Positions 16,301 through 24,348 of a stretch of DNA of 64,000 nucleotides are shown here, piece after piece. Source of the DNA: Thalassobellus sp050294475. Its GTDB lineage: Bacteria; Bacteroidota; Bacteroidia; Flavobacteriales; Flavobacteriaceae. The notes under the pieces are model-generated. The model ran no database searches. It was not told the DNA's origin and saw nothing but the letters and a program-made list of their open reading frames with translations. The position numbers and the translations under genes were made by a program. Position 1 is the first letter of the stretch; each line of letters starts with the position of its first letter. The stretch lies in NCBI GenBank assembly GCA_050294475.1, contig JBNKOE010000010.1, positions 62,001 through 126,000 of the forward strand, written 5' to 3'.

Positions 16301-17397
16301 CCGATTCCAAGTTCAAATCCGGTCAATACGAATAAATCTTCATCACGATCTAAATCAAAATCTGAAAAAATAGCATCCCAAGCCCAACCTGTATTATAAA
16401 CACCTAATTCTCTTCCCTTATTGATAAATGTATTATTTCCTTTGTTTTCAAAAAGCTGATTATCTCCAATAGCTGTTATGTAGAAATCGAAAGCTCCATC
16501 TCCATTATAATCACCAATTGCAATCCCCATATCATCTTTGGCGTAATCTAAACCATACGTTACTGCCTGCTCTGTAAAACCTGTTCCGTTATTATTAATA
16601 TATAAATCGTTAGTTTCTGTGGGGAAATCGTTAGCTACATATAAATCCAGCCAACCATCACCATTAAAATCGAAGGGCATACTTTGATAGGAATGTTTGT
16701 TAGTAGTTACTCCTTGAATAATGCTACTTACATTAGTAAAACTACCTCCTCCATTATTTTTATAAAGCCGATTACCTTCTCCATCGGATCCCCAATCTGA
16801 AATATAAATATCTAAATAACCATCGTTATTATAATCAAACCAGGTCGCTCCTGTATTAACACATTGATTGTATTTATTGAAACCTGCTTCAAGGGTCACC
16901 TCTTTAAAAGTACCATCTGTTTCATTGTGAAAAAGCTGTACTTTAAGAATATGGGTCATGAACAAATCAGGATACCCATCATTATCATAATCTCCCCAAA
17001 AAGCGCCATATTTAAATCCGTTTAAGGCATCTGTATATGCACTTGTTTCTTCAGTAGGAAACAAGTTTACCAACCCTGAATTTTGAGTAACATCTGTAAA
17101 CGTACCATCATTATTATTTCGAAATAATTTACTATGTGTAAGTTCATCTGTACTATTGTCCTGGGCTTTAGCGACTACAAATATATCTAGATCTCCATCG
17201 GCGTCATAATCAGCAAGAGCTGCTCCATTATTATCTATAGCAGTATCTAACCCCACATAGTTTTCTATGCGCTTGAATGTTTGGGCATTTATATTAGTTA
17301 TGCTGCATAAAACAAAAAAAATGCTTAAATAAAATACTATTTTAGTAGTTAATCGTTTTTGGTCCTGAGCCTTTAATTTCAATGTCAATATCTCCAT
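13312..17397 (-). CDS. FG-GAP/UnbV-vanadium haloperoxidase fusion with T9SS tail
   Basis: 1361 residues. A signal peptide near residues 20-38; FG-GAP/VCBS propeller repeats (about 45-430, many D-x-D-x-D-G-x-x-D calcium loops such as DYDADGDLD); an ASPIC/UnbV-type segment (about 440-540); a short C-x-D-x-x-x-C-N-Y-N-P-x-A module (about 545-570); an Ig-like region; then a PAP2/vanadium-haloperoxidase domain (about 660-1250) with all three superfamily motifs: K-x6-R-P (KGWYDYIRP, about 1055), S-G-H (about 1165) and S-R-x5-H-x3-D (SRIWGGIHPPADD, about 1230). A Thr/Glu/Pro linker leads to a T9SS type A sorting domain (about 1280-1361). Expected to be secreted; halide oxidation or phosphatase activity is inferred from family motifs. 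Confidence 0.88.
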   Translation of the reverse strand: MEILTLKLKAQDQKRLTTKIVFYLSIFFVLCSITNINAQTFKRIENYVGLDTAIDNNGAALADYDADGDLDIFVVAKAQDNSTDELTHSKLFRNNNDGTFTDVTQNSGLVNLFPTEETSAYTDALNGFKYGAFWGDYDNDGYPDLFMTHILKVQLFHNETDGTFKEVTLEAGFNKYNQCVNTGATWFDYNNDGYLDIYISDWGSDGEGNRLYKNNGGGSFTNVSSIIQGVTTNKHSYQSMPFDFNGDGWLDLYVANDFPTETNDLYINNNGTGFTEQAVTYGLDYAKDDMGIAIGDYNGDGAFDFYITAIGDNQLFENKGNNTFINKGRELGVYNTGWAWDAIFSDFDLDRDEDLFVLTGFELGIGSYKNTYYKNSINNFVSTLSDRSKAVGLDDETISVTSAVFDYDNDGDLDIFVTNSVGPSYFYENTLTDINQLAEDLHWFNVKLEGTTSNRDAIGTTLSIKTASGWLYRYYSGKGFLSQHLKPVHFGLGSDTEILELIITWPSGLKETYTNIPADHTILAKEGNGYQILVIQPSVKPYGCTDVNSCNYNPNAVVSTGMCNYLGTDKITGTIKAHKNSLESYSYPIVPDMIIDWQVNGGEIIEEQSDGSIIIKWGTRDTGTITLIASNSKCVSEPVELEVTLLNEDVDFKEPSIARLWNETLLSLIRKDYARPTIHARNLFHTSVALYDAWAVYDEKASPYLLGNTVHGFISEFEGFQTNEDTIEARKKTISYAAYRLLSERFQHAPNPSLSQSIIDEVMAGLGYDTSITDEDYTTGNPIALGNYIAREIIQYGLQDGSNESNLYANRYYQPVNEPLSLSYPNGIETINPDRWQPLSFNNFIDQSGNVIGGVTPDFLGPEWGSVKAFSLEDNDKTTYIRDGQEYQVYYDPGVPPSSTTEDYKWCFSLVSKWSSHLDPYDGVMWDVSPKSIGNITVDHLPHQYSDYKNFYREIEGGDIGVGRSINPVTHLPYQEQLVPRGDYARVLAEFWADGPDSETPPGHWFTILNYVSDHELFTKKFQGEGDVLDDLEWDVKAYFIMGGAMHDAAVAAWGIKGWYDYIRPISAIRYMCVLGQCTDASLPNYNPDGIHLQDGLIELVKEGDPLAGNNNEHVNKIKLYAWKGHDYIDDPMVDEAGVGWILAEDWWPYQRPTFVTPPFAGFVSGHSTYSRAAAEVMTLITGDEYFPGGMGEFLAKKNEFLVFEEGPSMDVTLQWATYRDASDQCSLSRIWGGIHPPADDIPGRLIGIKIGQKAFSYGKQYFESTEVPTEPTTEPTTEELMVYPNPVTTLYNTISVSHTEATDVFQLFDINGRFLQTPNKTYNEDNMNKVTELNFSRGLATGVYVLKINNVSRKIVVINK

Positions 17398-17443
17398 TCT
17401 CTAAAAGCTTAATTTTTTTAATTGGTATTCGTTGGTTTTTGCC

Positions 17444-17710
17444 TCATTTCTGTCCAGATCTTTTCCTGAGTGTTAAAATAACATAAATTTTTGAATTAAG
17501 TGTATTTGACACATTTTCTGTTTTTATAACATTAACAACTTTACTATGTTCACTTTCAGTGTATAAACCATTAGTTGCAACGACTTCAGTTTTACCCCAC
17601 TCCATTAGTGAAATCATAGCTAATTGGTAAACTCCGTTATCTATAATGGTTATTTTGCTTCCTTTTATTATTAGCTTGGTTGGTTTTATAGCATTCTCTA
17701 CTATATAGTA
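17444..17710 (-). pseudogene. Remnant open frame of unknown protein (3' part)
   Basis: Minus-strand frame of 88 codons without a start, ending TGA at 17444. It reads with normal flavobacterial codon use (N-A-I-K-P-T-K-L-I-I-K-G, later G-V-Y-Q-L-A-M-I-S-L-M-E-W-G). An in-frame TAG lies at 17711-17713. It looks like the 3' end of a broken gene, possibly an exported protein; the family is not recognised. The rest of 17398-18204 shows no gene apart from a decayed tRNA. Confidence 0.4.
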
Positions 17711-18044
17711 CTATATATTAATTCATCAGTTAGATTGTTTTCTTGGGAAGTAGCTAACACCCTATTTTGAGAAATATTTTACACCTGAAAAGTTTTGGAA
17801 ATAGATTTTGACCATAAAACAACTCTTCCTGCTCCATATAAAACAGGTCTTATTTCACTTTGATTAGAGCGTTTTTTTGTTTACTCTTTAAATCAAGATC
17901 AACAAGTATCGTATATCCAAAATACAAATAACTCTTAAAAGCTCTTTGAATTTACAATAATTTATACAAGAAAAATCTCATGGAATTGTACATCTTTTAA
18001 TTGATTTCATTTGAAATTAATTAAAAAAATCAAAATAGAATGCG

Positions 18045-18118
18045 TCGAGTATGACAGAATTTGAACCTACAACCACATACCCCAGCTGTGTACACTAACC
18101 AGACTGTACCACATCCCA
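18045..18118 (-). pseudogene. Decayed tRNA-Pro(GGG) copy
   Basis: On the minus strand this matches the intact tRNA at 19245-19318 along its whole length, including the D-arm, the CTGGGG anticodon loop and GGTTCAAAT of the T-arm. The acceptor stem has mismatches at pairs 1-72 and 4-69 and the anticodon stem has a G-A mismatch. It is therefore probably non-functional. Confidence 0.7.
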
Positions 18119-18204
18119 AATTATTTTATGTTTTCTAAATAAAACAACATGGAAATTTAATTAAAACCTACCGAAGAAAATAATTGGGATGGTACTTTTA
18201 ATTT

Positions 18205-19137
18205 CTATTTAGCTTCATCCAAAAAGAAATCTGCCATACGCTTAAAAGTGGTTTCATTAAAAGTTACAGGACCGTGTTGACCGTTTGGCACCGTTATAAA
18301 ATCGGTTAACAATCCTTTTTCTTCAAGTGATTTGGCAAACAGTTCGCTTTGGCAATGTAGCACTACATAATCGGCATCGCCATGTATTACCAAAAAGTCG
18401 GGATCACTATTATCAATAAAGGTATTAGGACTTAGCAATGCAATCATATCTAAATTATCAGCTGGTTTACCTCCAATGATAGCAGCTTCGGGCGAGTTTT
18501 CGTCTTTAGGGTTTTCACAGGCATCCATTAAAGCTAAATCGATGGGACCAAACCAATCTACCACCGCGTCTACCTTACTACTGGTAGCTGTATAATTACC
18601 CAAATTACCCTCTAAATTCAATGTTTTTTCACCCACCGTATAATCTGTCTCACCGTTGGTAGTACCTGCTAAAGAGGCCAAATGACCACCTGAAGAATAT
18701 CCTGTAATACCAATAAAATCAGGATCTAAATTATATTTTTCGGCATTTGCCCTTACAAATCGTATGGCAGCTTTAACATCATGTATTTGCGCGGGGTATT
18801 TGGCATCACTACTCGACCTATGATTGATGGAAACCACAGCAAACCCCACATCCATTAAAGGTTTTGCCATGGTTTGAAAAGCTACATCTTTCAAATCATT
18901 GGCATACCACGCACTTCCATAAATGATTACAATAGGTTTATACGATGCTTGCACTACATTGGGTAAATGAATGTCTAGATTGTGATAAATTTGTCCATCG
19001 TCTGCATAGTTCACATCGAGCCATTCACTACCAGCATAACTAACATTCTCTACATTGTCAACTTTATTGTCATCTTTTTGCGAACAATTGACTAAATATA
19101 AAGCAATCATTATTGAAGTAAAAATTGTTTTTGTCAT
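18205..19137 (-). CDS. Alpha/beta-hydrolase lipoprotein (esterase)
   Basis: 310 residues. Lipoprotein signal (ALYLVNCSQK, Cys18). The alpha/beta hydrolase core has an oxyanion region (IVIYGSAWYAND), nucleophile elbow G-Y-S-S-G-G-H, acid region H-G-D-A-D-Y-V-V and His in G-Q-H-G. This is the pattern of BD-FAE/carboxylesterase-type enzymes that remove acetyl or feruloyl groups from polysaccharides, although the usual H-G-G-G motif is replaced by Y-G-S-A-W. It lies between a tRNA-Pro and a decayed copy, so it may have been inserted as a unit. Substrate unknown. Confidence 0.82.
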   Translation of the reverse strand: MTKTIFTSIMIALYLVNCSQKDDNKVDNVENVSYAGSEWLDVNYADDGQIYHNLDIHLPNVVQASYKPIVIIYGSAWYANDLKDVAFQTMAKPLMDVGFAVVSINHRSSSDAKYPAQIHDVKAAIRFVRANAEKYNLDPDFIGITGYSSGGHLASLAGTTNGETDYTVGEKTLNLEGNLGNYTATSSKVDAVVDWFGPIDLALMDACENPKDENSPEAAIIGGKPADNLDMIALLSPNTFIDNSDPDFLVIHGDADYVVLHCQSELFAKSLEEKGLLTDFITVPNGQHGPVTFNETTFKRMADFFLDEAK

Positions 19138-19244
19138 AATTTTAGTTTATTGTGTTTTAATTAAGTCCATATAATCTTAAAACTTTCTTTTCATCTAAGA
19201 ATAGACTCTCCGATTAAATTAACCGAAATTAAAACTAGGTTTGT

Positions 19245-19318
19245 CGGGATGACAGGATTTGAACCTGCGACCACACGGCCCCCAGCCGTGTACGCTAACC
19301 GGACTGCGCCACATCCCG
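19245..19318 (-). tRNA. tRNA-Pro (anticodon GGG)
   Basis: Minus-strand cloverleaf: acceptor CGGGATG/CATCCCG, D-loop with GTCCGGTTAGC, anticodon stem CACGG/CCGTG around loop CTGGGGG, T-arm GCAGGTTCAAATCCTGT, discriminator A. CCA is not encoded. Confidence 0.92.
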
Positions 19319-19388
19319 AGTTATTATAATTCCAATAAAAAAGGCCAAAACTTTTGAAATAGCTTCCTACGTTACAATAATTTTTTTT

Positions 19389-20369
19389 CTAATTGTAAGT
19401 TGAAGTAGAAACCTCAAAAGTAGAATCTTTAGCTGCTAAGTAGCGCTCAGCATCTAACGCTGCCATACAACCTGTTCCAGCTGCAGTAACCGCTTGTCTG
19501 TAAACATGATCTGCTGCATCACCAGAGACAAAAACACCTTCAATATTTGTTTTTGAAGAACCTGGCACATTTATAATATATCCCGTTTCATCTAATTCTA
19601 AAAATTCTTTAAATATATCTGTGTTTGGTTTATGACCTATAGCTACAAAAAAACCAGTTACTGGAATTTCAGTTTTTTCATTTGTTTTATTATTAAAAAC
19701 ACGAACACCTGTAACTACTTGATCATCACCTAATACTTCATCTGTTTCTGTATTAAATAAAATCTCTATATTCTCCGTGTTCATAACTCTATTAGCCATA
19801 ATTTTAGAAGCTCTAAATTCATCTCTTCTAACTAGCATAGTTACTTTTTTACAAAGTTTAGATAGATAATGAGCTTCCTCACAAGCTGAATCGCCTGCTC
19901 CTACAATAACAACTTCTTGATTTCTGTAAAAGAATCCATCACAAACAGCACACGCTGAAACACCGCCTCCAAGTTTTAAATATTTTTGTTCAGAATCTAA
20001 CCCTAAATATTTTGCAGAAGCTCCTGTTGATATAATAACAGTATCACAATGAATCTCTTTCACATCATTAACCCATACTTTATGAACATCTTCTGAAAAA
20101 TCTACTTTTGTAATCCAACCATCACGAATATCTGCTTCAAATCGTTGTGCTTGTGCTTGTAATTGCATCATCATTTCTGGTCCTGTAACTCCTTCTGGGT
20201 ATCCAGGAAAATTCTCAACTTCATTAGTTGTTGTTAATTGTCCTCCTGGTTGGGTTCCTTGATATAATACAGGATTCATATTAGCTCTGGCAGCATATAT
20301 TGCTGCTGTATACCCAGCAGGTCCAGAACCTATTATTAAACATTTTACTTTTTCTATTGTATCAGACAT
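19389..20369 (-). CDS. trxB: Thioredoxin-disulfide reductase
   Basis: 326 residues. FAD-binding G-S-G-P-A-G-Y-T-A-A, the redox active site C-A-V-C (GGVSACAVCDGFFYR), NADPH-binding G-A-G-D-S-A-C-E-E-A and the C-terminal G-D-A-A-D-H FAD motif. It reduces thioredoxin with NADPH (EC 1.8.1.9) in the cytoplasm. Length is normal. A TACTTTTG -7 box sits 24 bp upstream of the start. Nothing unusual. Confidence 0.96.
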   Translation of the reverse strand: MSDTIEKVKCLIIGSGPAGYTAAIYAARANMNPVLYQGTQPGGQLTTTNEVENFPGYPEGVTGPEMMMQLQAQAQRFEADIRDGWITKVDFSEDVHKVWVNDVKEIHCDTVIISTGASAKYLGLDSEQKYLKLGGGVSACAVCDGFFYRNQEVVIVGAGDSACEEAHYLSKLCKKVTMLVRRDEFRASKIMANRVMNTENIEILFNTETDEVLGDDQVVTGVRVFNNKTNEKTEIPVTGFFVAIGHKPNTDIFKEFLELDETGYIINVPGSSKTNIEGVFVSGDAADHVYRQAVTAAGTGCMAALDAERYLAAKDSTFEVSTSTYN

Positions 20370-20392
20370 AATTGCTATTAAATTTTATAAAA

Positions 20393-20400
20393 CAAAAGTA
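20393..20400 (-). promoter_or_regulatory. -7 box of trxB
   Basis: TACTTTTG on the minus strand matches the Bacteroidota TAnnTTTG consensus 24 nt before the trxB ATG. No clear -33 TTG is visible. Confidence 0.45.
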
Positions 20401-20540
20401 GAATTTTTGATTAAAACCTTACGTATAAGTTATCAACAGTTTTTATATTTTCATAATTACTTCCTATTAAAAAAAACAAGCTATTCTTTTTTTTTGTAAA
20501 TTGTAAAAAACCAACTACTAACTATTTAAACTAATAAATC

Positions 20541-21011
20541 ATGAAAAAATGTTTATTAATTATCTGCATCTCTCTGCTATTTTCCTGCAAAGACAACTCT
20601 AACCAAACAAATTTAAAAGAAAATACGATTAATACCGATACTAAAACAGCATCTCTAAAAGGAGCTTGGGAATTAACTAGTTTTTTAAACTATAGAGAAG
20701 ATGGATCAGTAGACACCATAAAATCTTCTAATTCATTTAAACAAATAAAGATGTTTTCTAAAACAAAAATAATGTGGAGTAGATTAAGAACCACAGATTC
20801 TCTAGATTGGTTTGGTGTTGGAGATTATAGTTTTAAAGACGGTATATTAACAGAAGTTTTAGATTATGGATCTAAAGCTATGAACAACCGAATAAAATCA
20901 AAAAAAAAGTATTTTTTTAATATTCAACTTAATAAAAATAAATTTACTCAAATTGAAACCGATAGCACTGGAAAACCTATATATGCGGAAACGTATTTAA
21001 AAATAGAATAA
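20541..21011 (+). CDS. Lipocalin-like (DUF4488-type) lipoprotein
   Basis: 156 residues. Lipobox SLLFSC (Cys16). After a disordered linker comes L-K-G-A-W-E-L-T-S-F followed by alternating strands, the pattern of small lipocalin-like domains (G-x-W at the start). Convergent with the LacI regulator gene, whose stop is 2 bp away. Function unknown; probably periplasmic or surface-anchored. Confidence 0.7.
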   Translation: MKKCLLIICISLLFSCKDNSNQTNLKENTINTDTKTASLKGAWELTSFLNYREDGSVDTIKSSNSFKQIKMFSKTKIMWSRLRTTDSLDWFGVGDYSFKDGILTEVLDYGSKAMNNRIKSKKKYFFNIQLNKNKFTQIETDSTGKPIYAETYLKIE

Positions 21012-21013
21012 CT

Positions 21014-22042
21014 TTATTTTCTTTTTGACGAATCTCGTTCTATTAATTTTGATTCTAAAATAATGGTCTGACCTTTTTTAGGAATATTTTTATTAACAAT
21101 ATGCTCAAATAATAAGTCTGTTGCTAATTTTCCTATTTTAAACCCAGACTGATCTATTGTTGTTATAGATGGTTCTATAACTCTAGAAACAGGTTCGTTA
21201 CTAAACCCAACAATAGCAATATCTTCGGGTGTTTTAATTCCGTATTCCTTCAAATATTTCATAGCACCTATAGCAGCTAAATCATTAGACGAAAAGATAC
21301 CATCTATTACTAAACCTTTTTTTAAAAGCTTTTCTATACAATCATATCCATCTTTTTCCATAAGTCTAGAACTTAATACATACTCACTATTAAATGGAAT
21401 ATTGTGTTTAGCTAAAGCTGCTTTATAACCTTCAAAACGCTTTTTATAAATTTCAACTTCTAATGGACCAGAAAAATGAACAATATTTTTACACCCTTCA
21501 AGAATTAAATGTTCTGTGGCATCAAATCCTCCTTTAAAATCATCAATAATTACGCAACTATAACCTGGCACTTGACAATGTCTGTCAAAAAAAACGAGTG
21601 GCACACCACTCTTTTTAAAAACTTCTAAATGTTTATAATCAATAGTTTCCATAGAAACAGAAATTAGTAAACCATCTACTCTATTAGAAACCAAGCCCTC
21701 TACAATTTTCTTTTCTCTTTCTAACTGATCTAAAGATTGACAAATTATAACATTATACCCTGCCTGATAAGCCGTTTCTTCTATACCTTGAATTGCAGAA
21801 GAAAAGAAATGACGAGATATTCTAGGAACAACAACTCCAATTGTATTGGTAACATTTTTACGTAAATTTGAAGCTAATAAATTACGCTGATAACCCAATT
21901 CTTCAGCTTTAGCTAAAATCATTGCCTTTGTATCGTCCTTTACTCTTGGGCTATTATTTAATGCCCTAGAAACAGTTGAACTATCAATTTTTAAAGCCCT
22001 AGCTATATCATGAATAGTGGGTTTATTAATTTTATTAATCAC
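21014..22042 (-). CDS. LacI-family regulator of the kdu genes
   Basis: 342 residues. N-terminal HTH (TIHDIARALKIDSSTVSRAL) with a LacI hinge, then a sugar-binding effector domain with D-G-L-L-I-S, F-F-D-R-H, I-F-S-S-N-D and V-G-F-S-N-E-P, as in family members. It is divergent from kduI-kduD with 158 bp between starts, and a CAATCGATTG palindrome lies within that gap on the kduI promoter. Repression of kduID released by a pectin- or alginate-derived sugar acid is the inferred job. Confidence 0.88.
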   Translation of the reverse strand: MINKINKPTIHDIARALKIDSSTVSRALNNSPRVKDDTKAMILAKAEELGYQRNLLASNLRKNVTNTIGVVVPRISRHFFSSAIQGIEETAYQAGYNVIICQSLDQLEREKKIVEGLVSNRVDGLLISVSMETIDYKHLEVFKKSGVPLVFFDRHCQVPGYSCVIIDDFKGGFDATEHLILEGCKNIVHFSGPLEVEIYKKRFEGYKAALAKHNIPFNSEYVLSSRLMEKDGYDCIEKLLKKGLVIDGIFSSNDLAAIGAMKYLKEYGIKTPEDIAIVGFSNEPVSRVIEPSITTIDQSGFKIGKLATDLLFEHIVNKNIPKKGQTIILESKLIERDSSKRK

Positions 22043-22097
22043 TTACTAGCTTAATTAATATTAATGTTGATAACAAATATAAGTATTAATTTAAATC

Positions 22098-22133
22098 CAA
22101 TCGATTGTATTAAAATTAATTTTAATACATTTG
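22098..22133 (+). promoter_or_regulatory. kduI promoter with overlapping LacI operator
   Basis: TTG at 22105-22107 (-33) and TACATTTG at 22126-22133 (-7, TAnnTTTG), spaced 18 bp. The perfect palindrome CAATCGATTG (22098-22107, CG-centred) covers the -33 element, so binding of the divergent LacI protein would block the promoter. Confidence 0.6.
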
Positions 22134-22200
22134 TAAAATTTCAAATGCTATCTTTTAACTAGCAAAAAATGGCTGAAACATAAAACATAATTCTAAAATA

Positions 22201-23043
22201 ATGAAAAGCAATTACGAAGTTAGGTATGCTGCATCTCCTCAAGATGTTAAGTCATACGATACAGAAAGATTAAGAAACGAATTCTTAATTGATAACTTAA
22301 TGAAACCTGATGCAGTAAACCTTGTGTATTCTCACTATGATAGATTTATTACAGGAAGTGCTGTTCCTGTTAATACTACATTAAAGCTTGAAACTATTAA
22401 TCCTCTAAAAGCAGAATATTTTCTTGAAAGAAGAGAGTTAGGGATTATTAATATAGGAGGTTCTGGAACTATAACTATTGATGGGACTGAATATGAATTA
22501 GATAACAGAGAAGCCTTATACGTTGGAAAAGGCAATAAAGACATCTCTTTTTCTAGTAAGTCATCAAGTAATCCTGCTAAATTTTATTTAAACTCAACAC
22601 CTGCACACAAAGCGTATCCAATTAAAAAAATTGGAATTAACGAAGTTGAAGTTGTTGAATTAGGCGCACCTGAAACAGCTAATGCAAGAACACTTAGAAA
22701 ATATATTGTAAATAGTGTTGTTAACGTTTGTCAATTACAAATGGGTATGACTGAACTTAAATCTGGAAGTGTATGGAATACAATGCCAGCACACGTACAC
22801 GATAGAAGAATGGAAGTGTATTTCTATTTTGATGTTCCTGAAGATCAAGCTGTTTGTCATTTCATGGGACAACCACAAGAAACCCGACATATTTGGATGC
22901 AAAACAATCAAGCAGTAATTTCTCCTGCATGGTCTATACATTCAGGTTCAGGTACTAGTAATTATACTTTTATTTGGGGAATGGCTGGTGAAAATTTAGA
23001 CTATGGAGATATGGATCATTGTAAAATAAACGAATTAAAATAA
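22201..23043 (+). CDS. kduI: 5-dehydro-4-deoxy-D-glucuronate isomerase
   Basis: 280 residues, MKSNYEVRYAASPQDVKSYD being the family opening. The cupin core shows the metal-binding residues in P-A-H-V-H-D-R-R-M-E and the later S-I-H-S-G, and ends with W-G-M-A-G-E-N-x-x-Y-x-D-M-D. It isomerises 5-keto-4-deoxyuronate (from unsaturated uronates) to 2,5-diketo-3-deoxygluconate (EC 5.3.1.17), cytoplasmic. kduD follows after 6 bp. Confidence 0.95.
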   Translation: MKSNYEVRYAASPQDVKSYDTERLRNEFLIDNLMKPDAVNLVYSHYDRFITGSAVPVNTTLKLETINPLKAEYFLERRELGIINIGGSGTITIDGTEYELDNREALYVGKGNKDISFSSKSSSNPAKFYLNSTPAHKAYPIKKIGINEVEVVELGAPETANARTLRKYIVNSVVNVCQLQMGMTELKSGSVWNTMPAHVHDRRMEVYFYFDVPEDQAVCHFMGQPQETRHIWMQNNQAVISPAWSIHSGSGTSNYTFIWGMAGENLDYGDMDHCKINELK

Positions 23044-23049
23044 CATATA

Positions 23050-23844
23050 ATGTCTATTAAATTATTCGATTTAACAGGGAAAATAGCGCTAATAACAGGT
23101 GGTACTCATGGTTTAGGACAATCTATGGCTACTGGTCTAGGAAAAGCAGGTGCTACATTGGTTATTAACGGAGCATCATCTCAAGACAAACTAGATAAAG
23201 CTGTAGAATATTATAAATCTCTAGGTATTAATGCCTCAGGATATCTTTTTGATGTTACTGATGAAACCCAAGTAATAAAAAATATTGCAGCTATTGAAAA
23301 AGAAGTTGGTAATATAGATATTTTAGTCAACAATGCTGGAATCATAAAAAGAACACCGCTTGAAAATATGACTGTAGAAGATTTTGAAGCAGTTATTAAA
23401 GTTGATTTAGTGAGTCCGTTTATTATGTCTAAACATGTGGTTAAAGGCATGATTAAACGACAAGAAGGAAAAATAATTAATATTTGCTCCATGATGAGCG
23501 AATTAGGACGAAATACTGTTGGAGCTTATGCTGCTGCAAAAGGCGGATTAAAAATGTTAACTCAAAATATGGCGACAGAATGGGCTAAACATAATATACA
23601 AATAAATGGTATTGGACCTGGCTATTTTGCTACAACACAAACTGCACCTATTCGTGTTGACGGGCATCCATTTAACGATTTTATTATTAACAGAACACCT
23701 GCTGCGCGTTGGGGAAACCCAGACGACTTACAAGGTGCTGCTATATTTTTAAGTTCTAAAGCAAGTGATTTTGTAAACGGACATGTATTATATGTAGATG
23801 GAGGAATTCTTGCAACCATAGGAAAACCTTCTAACGAAAACTAA
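23050..23844 (+). CDS. kduD: 2-dehydro-3-deoxy-D-gluconate 5-dehydrogenase
   Basis: 264 residues. SDR signatures T-G-G-T-H-G-L-G (cofactor), N-N-A-G-I (about residues 91-95), catalytic Ser in I-C-S-M and Y-x-x-x-K (Y-A-A-A-K). The G-P-G-Y-F-A-T and final D-G-G-I-L-A-T-I fit KduD. It reduces diketo-deoxygluconate to 2-keto-3-deoxygluconate (EC 1.1.1.127). It forms an operon with kduI. KDG kinase and aldolase are not in this window. Confidence 0.93.
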   Translation: MSIKLFDLTGKIALITGGTHGLGQSMATGLGKAGATLVINGASSQDKLDKAVEYYKSLGINASGYLFDVTDETQVIKNIAAIEKEVGNIDILVNNAGIIKRTPLENMTVEDFEAVIKVDLVSPFIMSKHVVKGMIKRQEGKIINICSMMSELGRNTVGAYAAAKGGLKMLTQNMATEWAKHNIQINGIGPGYFATTQTAPIRVDGHPFNDFIINRTPAARWGNPDDLQGAAIFLSSKASDFVNGHVLYVDGGILATIGKPSNEN

Positions 23845-23871
23845 ATTAGTTAAAATTATAAAAAGCAAAGA

Positions 23872-23900
23872 AGGAATTGCTAATAGAATAGCAATTCCAC
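23872..23900. terminator. Hairpin after kduD
   Basis: Perfect 9-bp arms GGAATTGCT (23873-23881) and AGCAATTCC (23890-23898). No T-tract follows, so it may stabilise the 3' end rather than terminate. Confidence 0.4.
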
Positions 23901-24043
23901 AACTTATTAACCAAATCAAAATCAATCATTTACAAACAAAATTACAAAAAAATATAACCAGTTTAAAAATCACCATTAACACTGAATATTTAAGCTTCAA
24001 TATTGTCATACTATTTAAATAGTATCATTATGCATTTCAAAAC

Positions 24044-24170
24044 TTAATTATTCTTACCAAAACAATATTCTATTAAAGAGACCAAATACACTGAAGCTTC
24101 TTGCATTGGAAAGTGTACAGCGTTTTCTACTTCAATAAATTCAACACTTTGAAAACTTTTAAAGGCTTCT
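24044..24170 (-). pseudogene. C-terminal remnant of an alpha/beta hydrolase
   Basis: A minus-strand frame ending at TAA 24044 encodes E-A-F-K-S-F-Q-S-V-E-F-I-E-V-E-N-A-V-H-F-P-M-Q-E-A-S and a helix, matching the final strand and catalytic-His helix (N-A-x-H-F-P-x-x-E) of alpha/beta hydrolases. A stop (TAA) lies about 40 codons upstream and nothing continues it, so only the tail remains. The surrounding 23845-24348 otherwise shows no gene. Confidence 0.5.
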
Positions 24171-24348
24171 CTTTACTTATCTATTTGAAATTATAGAAAA
24201 AAGGTTGTATTTTTTTATGACATCAAAGAATAAATGAATGGCAGATTTGAATGTCAGATAGAAGTTAAAAAATAATAATGACTTCTTTTACAATAATCGT
24301 TTATCTTCTAAAAGACTAAAATGAATAATAATTACAATACCTTCCTTT

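Noticed and set aside
18045..18118. Second functional tRNA-Pro
   Set aside because: Mismatches in acceptor and anticodon stems make it a decayed copy.
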